Below are positions 1-10,249 of a stretch of DNA of 64,000 nt, in pieces. The notes under the pieces are model-generated. The model had not been told where the DNA came from. It saw only the letters and a program-made list of their open reading frames with translations, and searched no databases. Within the stretch, counting starts at the first letter, position 1, and the number at the start of each line of letters is the position of its first letter. The translations under genes were made by a program, and so were the position numbers. This stretch comes from Epiperipatus broadwayi. Its lineage: Eukaryota; Onychophora; Udeonychophora; Euonychophora; Peripatidae. The stretch is taken from assembly GCA_028023455.1 (NCBI GenBank), contig JAQFVV010012435.1, positions 1,922,001-1,986,000 of the forward strand, in the 5' to 3' direction.

Positions 1-390
1 GGTAATCCGTGCCCGGGACTACAGAATTGTATCAGTACATTATTTGAACATACACTACTTTTGAAATTACATTCTAAAACACATTACTTGTCTTCAATAT
101 TGTACCATGAAAATTATAAAGGAAAAGACATAATTATTGCTTCTATTAACACAGTGCTCTATTAACTGACAGTGCCATTATAAATTTGAGTGATTGTTAG
201 TAGACCCTAAATAATACTTCATATTAAATCAATGACCAGTGCTATAGTATACATATCCCCAATCTAGATTCTGGCATTTGGTCATTATTGAGGGACTTGG
301 ATTTGTATCTAGTGTACCTTTCCTCCAGTTTTGATACTTCTGGTCTGAAATCTTGAGTAACAAACGATTTAATTATTTATTTGACCTGCA

Positions 391-515
391 TGTTTTGATG
401 CAGTGGTAGAATGATACATAGTAGAGTTTTAGTTCATGGACCCAAGTCCTGCTCTGTCACTTCCGCCACACAGGTTTCTTATGAAACCTCAAGCAATTAG
501 TCATTTAATTACCTT
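391..515 (+). repeat. SINE family A copy (tRNA-derived)
   Basis: A tRNA-like head (A-box-like GCAGTGGTAGAATG, then a CCCAAGTCC B-box-like part) is followed by the family tail: CTGTCACTTCCG, a short hairpin-forming stretch with CTTATGAA, CCTCAAGCAATTAG, and an AT-rich end. Related copies lie across the window on both strands and share the same order of head, CACTTCC block and TTATGAA block. The family is defined only from copies in this window. Related tRNA-headed SINEs are known in many invertebrates. Confidence 0.7.
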
Positions 516-535
516 TTTAATAAAATGATTTGTGC

Positions 536-1930
536 ATTATTATATTTTTATTAAAATAAATTAAAATTTATTAGATACAATTGAACGTGTTTATCTGTAC
601 ATAGCTTTTTTTTTTTTTACATTGTTGCAAGGTAGTCACTGTGTAGACCTTGCTGTGGTCTGAGACCAGGGGGCTTGGCCCCCTTCACTCTTCCTGGAGG
701 GTGACTCTGGCCCACGTTTCTGGAAAAAAAATGAAGAGATTATGCACAATCCCTGGAAATTACGAATACACTCTAAGTGTGCAGGTTAATATTTATGAAT
801 TTACAAATTTGTTAATAATTATTACAAATACTTTACGATATTAAATCTTTAATTTGATTTCATTGGTAATAACACAGAGTTTTTATTATATAAGTATCAC
901 AACTATGAACTAGGTATTATTTAGTACAAATTTTGCTGAAAATGATATTTGTGACATTTTATTATTTTATAAATTTTTAATAATTATAATAATATAATAT
1001 TTTATGTGATTGGCCAACTAAGTTACCATTAATATAAATATGATGACTAATTATATTTCACTATTAATCAATTAGAATTATCATAGATCAGGATTCTGAA
1101 TATTTTTATTTAAATGTAATTTCACACTCAAGTTAATGACTCCTTAGCATGTAATACTTATTTTAAGATGAAGGGTGATCCTTTAATATAATTTGAGATT
1201 GCCATTAATTTTTTTTTACCAGTACCAATAAGATTCTTTTTATTTTGTTGTGTTTGTTTTATTCTTTATTTTGTTTATTTTTTTTCCATCTCCCACCTAT
1301 TTGACTTTATTCAAATATATGTCAGTGAAATTTTATTTTTTAATTGTATTGTAGGTGTGGCTCCAACATTCACAATTTTAACTTTTTAAATTCAAACTTT
1401 GGTTTGACATCCATTTATCAAATAATTTTATATCAATCTCTAGATTAAATCAATTTTATTTATCGCAGTCAAATTTAGATGGCTTTCTTTCTAGGAGACA
1501 CACTTGTATTTGTTTTAGCTTAATAATTAGTATCAATTAAGTTTAATTTTTATTTTAATTTCCTAACATAGAATTATTCTTGGGCCATAACTTTTTTCAT
1601 GAGTCTTTAGAGAAATATCTCTGGTGTTAATTTTGTTCACCAATAGTTGTAAAAATTAGGCACAGTTCTTATGGAAAATGGTATATAATATTGCAGTTGT
1701 AGTGATTTAACTCATCATTCTAATTTCCTACCAATTCCAGGATGAGGAGAAACAGATTTAAAAAATGAATTATATTGCCAGTTCAAATAGCAGCCAAGAA
1801 ACTCCGTAACCACTAAAGCCAACAGATAATATATAATAACAATAGATTACAATCTAATTGGGAGTCCTATACCCACCTTATGTAAATATTTGAAAATATT
1901 GCCGAACAATTATTACCATGTTGTTATAGG
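536..1930. other. AT-rich intronic DNA, nothing recognised
   Basis: There is no splice-bounded conserved frame and no repeat that I recognise. T-rich runs are common. The short open frame at 650-844 begins in low-complexity sequence and has no family features. Confidence 0.5.
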
Positions 1931-1932
1931 TA

Positions 1933-2118
1933 ATCATTGTTTATTTTGAATCATCACTGTCAATCAAATGTTTATACTCTTTGTGAAACATCTTCACAAT
2001 TTGTGGCTTATCACAGGGGATCAGTGTTTATTATGTACCATTGTGGTCAATCAAGTGTGTATCCTTACTCTGCAAAACATCGTGACAAGGTGAGGCTTCT
2101 TCCTGTCAATCAAATTCT
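1933..2118 (+). repeat. Two diverged tandem copies of a unit of about 85-90 bp
   Basis: ATCATTGTTTATTTTGAATC with CTGTCAATCAAATG, TATACTC and GTGAAACATC is followed by a second, diverged version (ATCAGTGTTTATTATG, GGTCAATCAAGTG, TATCCTTACTC, CAAAACATCGTGA). A further GTCAATCAAATTC starts a possible third copy. The function is unknown. Confidence 0.55.
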
Positions 2119-2279
2119 AGGCAGACTGTAAGTTGAACACAATTTTTAATCTCCTACTCCTAGATAAACTTACTTGTGGCAAACCATATATTGCAAGTTA
2201 AAAGTAACATACTTGATCTATTGTGTATGCAGTCCACATTATTATTAATTAATAAAATATAATTTGCATATGATTTTGA

Positions 2280-2365
2280 CAATGTGGGATCCATGGATTG
2301 CAGTTCAATTGTATCACTTCATGTGCTCAAATTTCATGACCTTCCAAGAAACAAATTATTTTGAT
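2280..2365 (+). repeat. SINE family A fragment
   Basis: GGATCCATGGATTGCAGTTC, ATCACTTCATGTGCTCAA and TTTCATGACC...AGAAACAAATT follow the order of the family A B-box, CACTTCC block, TTCATGA block and A-rich end. The head is missing. Confidence 0.55.
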
Positions 2366-2620
2366 TATTATTATTAACCAAATGTAATTTAGTACTGAAC
2401 TGAAGTGGTGTATTCAAAAGGTAGAAGTTTCCAGATTGATTATCAGTTGAAAGGAAGTATTGGATTTGCTTGTTGTGTGTTCTCCTTAGCGAACATTTGT
2501 ATGTGCATCATATTAAAGTGTGCCACGAATATTAATTAAAATAATCAAAAATGTATCCAATTAATTTTGCACACAGTTATATTTTTTGGATATAATTAAT
2601 AAAAGGAATATCTCTGTGTG

Positions 2621-2671
2621 TTTTAGCACAGTAGTAGAGTAGTGAACTCAGAAGCAATCACAGTTTCAGCA
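2621..2671 (+). repeat. SINE family A head feeding the minisatellite
   Basis: TGTTTTAGCACAGTAGTAGA, GTAGTGAACTCAGAAG and CAATCACAGTTTCAGCA are the tRNA-like half of a family A SINE. The CTGCACTTCCGG tail block follows directly and is then tandemly repeated. Confidence 0.7.
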
Positions 2672-2998
2672 CTGCACTTCCGGTGTTTCAACTTCTTATG
2701 AAGTTTATCTGCACTTCCAATGCTTCAACTTCATATGAAGTTTAATACAATAAATTTCTGCACTTCCGGTGTTCAACTTCATATAAAGTTTAATACAATA
2801 CATTTCTGCACTTCCGGTGTTCAACTTCATATGAAGTTTAATACAATACATTTCTGCATTTCCCGTGTTCAACTTCATATGAAGTTTAATATAATACATT
2901 TCTGCACTTCCGGTGCTTGAACTTCATATGAAGTTTAATCCAATAATATTCTGCATTTCCGGTGCTTCAACTTTATATCAAGTTTAATACAATAAATT
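2672..2998 (+). repeat. 48-bp minisatellite made of the SINE A tail, about 7 units
   Basis: Units start with CTGCACTTCC or CTGCATTTCC at 2672, 2709, 2758, 2806, 2854, 2902 and 2951. Spacing is 37 bases for the first unit, which lacks the TAATACAATA part, then 48-49. Each unit is the 3' tail of the SINE next to it: CACTTCCGGTG, a TTCAACTTC step, then GTTTAATACAATA. Most units contain the perfect palindrome AACTTCATATGAAGTT, so every repeat can form a hairpin or cruciform. Apparent peptides on both strands (2705-2920) are by-products of the repeat. Confidence 0.9.
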
Positions 2999-3056
2999 AA
3001 TTAATTATTTATATATTTAGAAAAGTGAAATGAATTTTTTTAAATAATATTTATCG

Positions 3057-3100
3057 TGTTGTTAATGCAGAAGTAGAGTGGGGAACACAGATCTAATTGA
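3057..3100 (+). repeat. SINE family A head fragment
   Basis: TGTTAATGCAGAAGTAGAGT followed by GGGGAACACAGATC resembles the family A head just after the minisatellite. No tail is visible. Confidence 0.4.
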
Positions 3101-3743
3101 AGTATATAAAAAAGGTTTAGACTTGCGGAATTGAATGGCCAAATGCTCAGTCTAGAATAATGTTTTCATATGTCATAGTTTCCTCCCGAGAAATTAACTA
3201 TATGATTATTTTTTTAAAGTCTCTAAAAATAGCGAATTGACTTTTCATTGTTATTATTCATATCTTTCAAAATATTAAGTGATGATTTTAATCTTCAAAG
3301 ATATGCATTTTTTTCGAGTTAAGACCGACCGTAACATCTGTATTAAACATAATATCTATTTTGGTTTTATTAAAATAAAAATAAAAGTTGAGTTATCATG
3401 TCAAACAATCTTTAAACAAAGTGTCTAAAAATATTTGCAACTTGGTAACAGAAAGAATACGCCAAACAAAGTAATCTATATTTTGTTTTTAAACGTTAAA
3501 AATACAATTTTGTTCTAGGTAATATAATAAGGAGAAAATAAGTTAAATATAAATTCTGTGAAAATTTACATTTCACTGAAACTTGATATAATAATGAGTA
3601 GATATTATATTTTAAAAATAACTTATTTGTGTATATGTTTATAAAAATATTTTCCGATGATTAATCTTTATTTAAAAAAAGAAAAAAAAACATATATAAA
3701 CATTTGAAGTATTTTTGCATATATACAATAGAAATATACAGTC

Positions 3744-3838
3744 GTGTATTGGTGGAAACTAGAGTTTAAGGTTTATGGATTGTGGCTCCGGGCCATCACT
3801 TCCGGTTCCTGAACTTCTAATGAAGCACTAAACCATTA
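3744..3838 (+). repeat. SINE family A copy
   Basis: GGTGGAAACTAGAGTTTAAG, GGATTGTGGCTCCGGGCC, ATCACTTCCGGTTCCTGAAC and TTCTAATGAAGCACTAAACC follow the family order. The A box is eroded. Confidence 0.65.
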
Positions 3839-4089
3839 GAGATTTTTTTAAAAATATATATTTTCTAATTATTAATATGCAGATAATTTACATGCCTATA
3901 AGACATATTCAAGATCTACAATTTTTATTATTAATATGATATATTAATTGTACAAAAATCAAAAGTATCTATCCCTTTTTAATCTATTAATTATGACTCG
4001 AATCACATACTATTTACACTAAATCTTTTACTAGTAAAATAAATTCACTATGTAGAAAATTGCTGTGGGGAAAAAGATTGTTTCAATAA

Positions 4090-5105
4090 CGTATTTAAGA
4101 TCCCCTAATACAAAATAGTTTGGGACTACATTCAATAAGTATTTTTAACATTCAACAGACTTTAAATCTTATTTCTGCATGTGCTCATTTATTGCCATAC
4201 ATAAAAGTGTTCTTCAAGATTACCCTAACAAATAAACTGCCACCAGTCAATGGATATTGGAAAATCTTGCTTACATTAATTCTCAACATTCCAAACTTTA
4301 CTTATTCACTACCTCAAGATAAATTTAACTATTGGGATATATACCAAATAATTTACTCTCCCTTAAATGGTTAAAGACCAATTCTAAACATTAACAATAG
4401 ACAACTAACTCAAAAATTCAATTTCTGGTCATTAGAATCCAAATATTATGATTTTCTACTCAAATTAAATCTTGAAGCACTACCAACATTATATTTTTAT
4501 AGATACAGAAGGCATTACATAAATATAGATGACATATGCTGGTTTTGTAATAGAGAGACTGAGGCACAAGAACATTTTCTTTTTACCTGCCCTCATCCAT
4601 ACCATCATTGTACAAAAAAATTGTGACATTCAAACTCTCTTACAATAATTTGTTAAAGAGCTACCCACATATTTGAGCAAGTACTTGTACATTATTCTCA
4701 CTTTGGTGTACATGCTGCTCCTTCACGTATAACAATAATCCAAGAAGACATCCAAATACATTCTGGAACAAAATGAAACTATGCATAAGGAATGAAAATT
4801 ATATTCCAAGAGATGTACTCATCCACTTAATCAATATTGCAACAACGCTCAAAATTATAGCATGAAAAAAGACTAATAAAAGAGAGAACTAAGAGCCTTG
4901 TCAAAGTATAAAACCGATTAGATGAGTATATAGAAAAATGTAAGCTCAAATTTGTAAACCACATGCATATCCTTTGTTTTTGTTGCCCCCTCCCCAATTA
5001 CAATTTTCAATTTGTTTATATTAACTTCTATTTATCCACATCTGGTAAAATAGTTATAAATGTAACCTTTTTCTTATTATATGCAATAAAGTCCTTTTGA
5101 AAGTT
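4090..5105 (+). pseudogene. LINE 3' end (APE-type non-LTR retrotransposon), ORF2 C-terminus plus 3' UTR
   Basis: From about 4120 a frame reads as the C-terminal part of a non-LTR retrotransposon polyprotein and is broken by a stop at 4372. After it come a DFLLKLNLEALP segment, RRHYINIDDICWFC and a C-x2-C-x8-H-x4-C zinc-knuckle-like motif (about 4537-4590). A 3' UTR ends with AATAAAGTCC near 5086 and an A-rich tail. The same Y-x-DFLLK-x-NL-x-ALP and C-x2-C-x8-H blocks occur at 17330-17460 and 54290-54430, so all three belong to one LINE family. This copy is 5'-truncated and dead. Confidence 0.75.
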
Positions 5106-5109
5106 AAAA

Positions 5110-6490
5110 ATCAAGAGGACAAATTAATAAACGAGATTAAAATCAATAAAAAAATTATTTATTATTCACATATAATCTATCTGATTAGTAAGATCATTAA
5201 AATTTGGTATATAATTTAATGAAGTATGCAATAGTTTTGGAAGATGTTCATTCATCAGTCATATTTCATACTTCAATTGTGCTTGATGTTTTGATTTTGC
5301 AAACTTCATTGTTTATTATAATTATTCACAAGAATATGTTGTCCCAAAAATTGGAATTAATTTACAAGTGGCTTCTTTTACATGGGGATATGTAGATCAT
5401 AGCATGAGTTTTCTGCTTATACCTTTGTTTTTATGCTTGTTGAAGCCATGATGATCAAAAATTGGGAAGAAATATTACAAGTTTTTTCATCTAAAAAGTT
5501 AAGTAATATTTATTAAGGCAATAAACCTAAAGCATGTGCGGTTGAAAATGTGAAGGTAGGGACCTCTAGAGGTCTTAATCACAAGTTTATGCATATTGTT
5601 ACTTGTATATGAGTTCACTGGCATGTGTGTTAATGTTCAAAAGTAAAAGTAGAAAACTTGTTTGATGGCCTTTGAAATAAAAGTATACAAAGACTGATAA
5701 CATTATTTGACAAATTTAAAATGAAAATGGAATAGCTAAGTTCATGCAATGAATTATATTTTTAGGAAACAAAATTCATGCAATGCATAATATTTTCAGG
5801 AAATGATAACGATAAAACCATTAAAGTTGACAACATAGTCATTAACAATCAGTATAAAAATTCTATAACAAAAGAATAAAGCATGCCTGGTTTCAAAACA
5901 AAATTGAAATACATCATGATTTTATTTCAAGTTTCATTAGCAGAATTGGACCATTTAAAGGGCCACATATTGCAATTTGGACATGCCTGATATATATTGT
6001 ACCAGAACATTATGATATATGCATTTGAATGCTGCAATATTTATTTCACTATAAATAAAGGGACATTTTCTTTAATAAAAATAAAGAAAAATTTCAATAG
6101 TATTTTTTATTGTATTATTATAGTATTGATTTTATTAAATTTTGAAAAGGAAAAAGAAAGAAAAAAAATGATAACATTTATAAAAAAATAATAATAAGAA
6201 AATAATTTTGTTTCTTTTATGGTAACCTTATTTCTGTAATTAGCAAATAAACATCTACAGATCTAGTAATTTAGTTCTTTTGTAAATAACTAAATTAGAT
6301 TAATTAAAAACCCAAAATAAAAATAACTAAAAATGTTGTTAATTGGGTTCTCATATTTAGAAATTTAGAAATTGTTGGCTGTAAAAGGAGGGGTCTTTAT
6401 TGTTCTCTTTCTGTCTTTATGCTGGCAGTTGACCTGGCAGGAAGGAAGCATATTTATCACTAGAAAAAAAAGATTCAACCCCTGTCATAA
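5110..6490. other. AT-rich intronic DNA with a small direct duplication
   Basis: TTCATGCAAT recurs at 5741 and 5775 within a 34-base duplicated unit that also shares ATATTTT and AGGAAA. Otherwise there are only AT-rich runs, and no gene was recognised. Confidence 0.5.
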
Positions 6491-6504
6491 ATGACCTTTG
6501 ATTA

Positions 6505-7065
6505 TTGAGCCTAAACAAAGGCAAAACTCTCCATACAGTAGTGTCACCCTGTGCCAAACAGAGTAATCAATGGATGCCAGAAGGCTTGTGCATAAAATCC
6601 CTATCTAGTGCCTACTCATCCAATATCCCCAGACTAGTTTCTGGCTTGTGGCCATCATCCATCCTGCCTAATAGGATAGTGGTGGCTATGGTTGTTTAAG
6701 AGCCAAATACACCAAAATGTATGGGTGCTGAATTGAGTTCAGACTCATATGACTATATAAGCTATTGAGCTTAGATTGAAGATATTATTATGTTTTCAAT
6801 TTTTATTCTCATAGTTTTGTAGTAAAGTAGAGTTAAAAGGTGGCTGCTGCAGGGTTGCATTAGATCCTAAGATCTAGACGCAGTGCTCTCAGATCCAAGG
6901 CTCCTCACTGATGATGGCCACAAGCCAGAAACTAGTCTGGGGATATTGGATGAGTAAGCACTAGATAGGGATTTTATGCACTAGCCTTCTGGCATCCATT
7001 GATTACTCTGTTTGGCATAGGGTGGCACTACTATATGGAGAGTTTTGTCTTTGTTTACAACAATT
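6505..7065 (+). mobile_element. Penelope-like fold-back element with hammerhead-like core
   Basis: The arms at about 6509-6662 and 6911-7062 are inverted copies of each other: both carry the tract around GCATAAAATCCCTATCTAGT, GTGCCTACTCATCCAATATC and CTAGTTTCTGGCTTGTGGCC, in opposite orientations. The right arm carries CTGATGA at 6908-6914 and GAAAC at 6928-6932, separated by a perfect TGGC/GCCA stem. A full single-orientation unit of about 400 bases (6660-7065) recurs inverted at 45826-46200. Penelope-like retroelements are known for complex or inverted terminal repeats with hammerhead motifs; assignment to them is inferred. No coding part is present. Confidence 0.6.
6908..6932 (+). ncRNA. 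Hammerhead-ribozyme-like core (degenerate)
   Basis: CTGATGA, a TGGC-CACAA-GCCA hairpin in the stem II position, and GAAAC follow in the right order. The closing stem II pair would be U-A instead of the usual G-C, and I cannot draw a convincing UH cleavage site, so activity is doubtful. Confidence 0.4.
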
Positions 7066-7165
7066 ATGTGCTAGTATAGAGATGGTGATCATGTGGGGAT
7101 TATTGAGCCTAATGTACAAACTCACTTGTAGTATACCAAGATATAAAATAACAATTTTAATAATA

Positions 7166-7570
7166 GATGTAATTATAATTTTGTTGAGCGCACAGGAAGT
7201 ATATGTAAATACTTATATGACAGGCTTTAACCTGTAAATGTGCCTTGAAAATTTTATAAAAGTCAAGCAATATTATTTTGCCGATAGAAGGACCTCCCAA
7301 ACCATGATGCATAATAGTGACTTTTATAAAGATAAGAGTAGCTGTCTTATCTTTAATTTATAAGTAGAAATTTAGATTAAAGATAAGATGGCCACTCTTA
7401 TCTTTATAAAAGTTGCCATCATGTGTCATTGTTTGGGAGATCCCTCTATCAGAAAAATAATATTGCTTGACAATTATAAAATTTTCAAGGCACATTTGAT
7501 GCAGATTAAAGTCCATCTTATAAGTATTTACATATACTTCCTGTGCGCTCAACAAAATTATAATTACATC
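7166..7570. mobile_element. 405-bp near-perfect fold-back element
   Basis: GATGTAATTATAATTTTGTT at 7166 reappears inverted at the right end (7551-7570). The arms of about 190 bases pair through GAGCGCACAGGAAGTATATG, TGTGCCTTGAAAATTTTATA and CTTATCTTTAA, with a short centre near 7345-7385. No coding capacity was found. The opposite-strand open frames at 7358-7633 are consequences of the palindrome. The arms differ by only a few changes, so the inverted pair is fairly recent or kept similar by conversion. Confidence 0.75.
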
Positions 7571-7724
7571 CCTACAATAGTTTATAGATTTTCCAGTATA
7601 CAGATTGCAACATTAACTCACTGTAAATTGTAAGATTTTGTGAAGGTTAATTGGTAAAGGAAATAGTGGACTTAATCAGTGAAGAGAATAATAACTTCAT
7701 GCTCCCAAATTAGGATGCTTCAGA

Positions 7725-7935
7725 TTGGCCTATATAAGTAGAAATTTAGGCTAAAGATAAGATGGCTGCTCTTATCTTTATAAAAGTCACTATCATGTGT
7801 CATGGTTTGTGAAGCCTCTCTATTGGCAAGATAATATTGCTTGACTATTATAAAATTTTTAAGGCACATTTTTGATAACAGGTTAAAAACTGTTTTATAA
7901 GTATTTATAATAGAAGATGTAACATGAATGGGTAA
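7725..7935 (+). mobile_element. Half copy of the 7166-7570 fold-back
   Basis: TATAAGTAGAAATTTAGGCT, AAGATAAGATGGCTGCTC, ATTGCTTGACTATTATAAAA and TTTATAAGTATTTATAATAG repeat the right arm of the neighbouring fold-back. The GAGCGCACAGG end is lost. Confidence 0.7.
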
Positions 7936-8426
7936 AGCCAACTTTTACAAGTGTTATCACATTTGTTCATCGGAGATGGGGACCAATTGCCTGGAATGAC
8001 CCTTGCCTGACAAATGTGTTATACAAATAATCTGCTGATTGAGAGAAAATGAATTCATGCAAAAGAAGTAACCTCATAGCCAATGCTTTCTAAGAGACCA
8101 GACCAGCAAATCAATACAGAATTATTACATACATGTGCGTATTGTGGGAAAGACTGTATATAAACCAAAATCCCCTGTTGTAGGATCATTAATGACCAAT
8201 TATTAACAATGGAAATGAACTTTAAAATAAGAATCATGATTGTCATGCAAGTGATCTTGAATATATATGCACACATATCTATATATTCACATATCTACAA
8301 CTCTAGAGTAAAGAAAAACTTAGTTGAAGTGAATTTCAAACTGTATGTGGGAATATGTTAATTAATTGTATTATTATTATATTTATTATTAATGATTTAG
8401 TAGTTTGTATTTAAAGTGATTTTAAA

Positions 8427-8615
8427 ATAAATTGAGATACTGCCAAATCTCTTCTCGTAAAATCTTTGTTGTGTGTTTAGATTTGGATGTCATTTGGACA
8501 GCTATCCATGACATCTGATTGGCTGTTGGATAAGTATTATAACGAGGGCTAGAGATTTGGCAGTATCTCAATTTATTTCAATTTTCAACTATCTGCGCTT
8601 TGCAAATTAAAATAT
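8427..8615. mobile_element. Small inverted-repeat element with 19-bp flanking direct repeats
   Basis: TAAATTGAGATACTGCCAAA at 8429 pairs with its inverted copy ending near 8577, giving arms of about 27 bases. The element ends with TGCGCTTTGCAAATTAAAA. A 19-base direct repeat, TATTTAAAGTGATTTTAAA, sits at 8408-8426 and 8616-8634. This is best read as a target-site duplication; its length fits target-primed retroposition better than a DNA transposon. The terminal GCGCTTT-CAAATTAAAA also occurs inverted at about 49460-49477. Confidence 0.75.
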
Positions 8616-9282
8616 TATTTAAAGTGATTTTAAATATTTTCTTTTTATGATAATGTATTTTAAATAATTATTGTTAGTTTCTTGTAATTAATTGTTAATT
8701 TTATTATAATCTCCATCTTATTCCTAACAGCTCATCAAAATATTTCTAACATGTGTGAGCTATATAACTAATTATCTAACAGTAAGATTGAAAGCTAGCA
8801 TTTATGGACGAATACTGATCTAGAAATTAAGAATCATAATAAGTATGTTAATTTATCATATGATATGGAATGCCATAAGTATAAAAAAATGGCTAGCACT
8901 CATTAATTACAAATATTCTCTTACCCTATAATCTATTGAGAGATTGCTGATAAAGTTATAATAAAAATCTAATTAAGCTCAGTAAAATTGTGCATAGTAG
9001 TAAAAGAGATTGTTCATCCAGTAAGTTGTACATTTGGTCATCATAACTAGGAATTGTGTATGGAGTGGGATAACAATCAAATACTTGTGATCTCATCAAT
9101 ACAGACATGATATGATGGCATTCCTTATATTAATGAGTAATCGATAATTATATGGTACAATATAATAAGGTCATATAGCAAATGGGTATTAAATAACAAA
9201 ATGGACATAATTACAAGTACAGTAAAACAATTAAATAAACGAAAATCACACTTTTCTTTATTTTGCTATAATATCCTATATA

Positions 9283-9523
9283 AATACAATTTATCCAAAC
9301 CAATTTGAACACTTTTTAGCAAAACTCTTTATTTGTACATACATACATACGTACACCTACGTTTCGACTATCCTGCAGATAATTCGAATACTTTTTAGCA
9401 AAATTCTTTATTTGCTAAAATGTGTTAAGAATGCAGGACAGTCGAAACGTAGTTGTACGCATATATGTACAAATAAAGAGTTTTGCTAAAAAGTGTTCGA
9501 AGTAGTTTGGATAAATTGCAATT
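9283..9523. mobile_element. Penelope-like fold-back with GAAACGTA cores
   Basis: The outer arms read ATTTATCCAAAC...GAACACTTTTTAGCAAAAC, then CTTTATTTGTACAT, at left and inverted at right (about 9430-9522). Both arms contain TCGAAACGTA followed by a GTAC-containing segment. On the minus strand of the left arm GAAA-CGTA-GGTG-TACG-TA would form hammerhead stem III followed by a U-A cleavage dinucleotide, but the CTGATGA box is eroded to CTGCAGG. Assignment to Penelope-like elements is inferred from this tail type. Confidence 0.6.
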
Positions 9524-9529
9524 AAATAA

Positions 9530-10130
9530 ACTAGTAAAATATAATTAAGTAATAGATAATCTCAGAGAATAATGTAGATAATAAAAAACATTAATCCCCA
9601 ATCGCCCTATACCTTTCAATTGCAATCAGTGGTTAAAAATTAGGTTAAATTTTAAACAGTATTATAATTATAGACTTTTCAAACCAATTATCATTTAAAT
9701 TTATTTTAAGTACATAATTTTGATCTGCCATTGCTTTTATGATTTAGTGTTTGTTTTAAAAATAATCGAATGATTAACTGTTCAGGAAGTAGCTACTTCA
9801 ATTACTAAAAATTATAGATTGTGCTGCAATCCAAAATCCCTACCTCATAGGTCTTCATTGTACCACTGTATTAAATTACACAGATTGAATTAAATTGTTA
9901 TAGGAAATCAAGCACTGAAGTGATAAGTTAAGCTCTTATGCGGAATACTTTAGTTATTGTTTCTATTACACTGTTATTATGCTACTTATAAACAATATTT
10001 AATAATGACGTCACATTAATATAATCAGATCAGATTTTTTTTATTAGTATGAACTGTATTCACTTTTTGCAAATATATATATAGAAAGTCATAAATGTTG
10101 CGCATTGAGTAAATAATTTGTTTTATCTTA
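9530..10130. other. AT-rich intronic DNA, nothing recognised
   Basis: No repeat family, splice-bounded frame or RNA gene could be supported here. Confidence 0.5.
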
Positions 10131-10133
10131 ATA

Positions 10134-10235
10134 GTGTGTCTCTCTCCCCTCCCTCATTCTCTCTCCCATCCCCCCTCTCTCTTCCCTCCCTCTCTCCCTC
10201 CTTCTCTCTCCCCTCTCTTCCTTCCTCTCTCTGCC
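10134..10235 (+). repeat. Polypyrimidine (CT-rich) low-complexity tract
   Basis: About 100 bases consist almost entirely of C and T in CTCTCC/CCTCC patterns. A similar tract lies at 18486-18622. Pro/Ser/Leu-rich translations of it are artefacts. Confidence 0.85.
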
Positions 10236-10249
10236 TTTCACACACAATT

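Noticed and set aside
2705-2920. Repetitive peptides on both strands over the minisatellite
   Set aside because: They are translations of the 48-base repeat (period divisible by three) and not a repeat protein gene.
2672-2998. CRISPR-like array
   Set aside because: Units are contiguous with no unique spacers, and the genome is animal; it is a minisatellite.
7358-7633. Opposite-strand open frames of 65 and 81 codons
   Set aside because: They lie on the two arms of a fold-back element and mirror each other; not genes.
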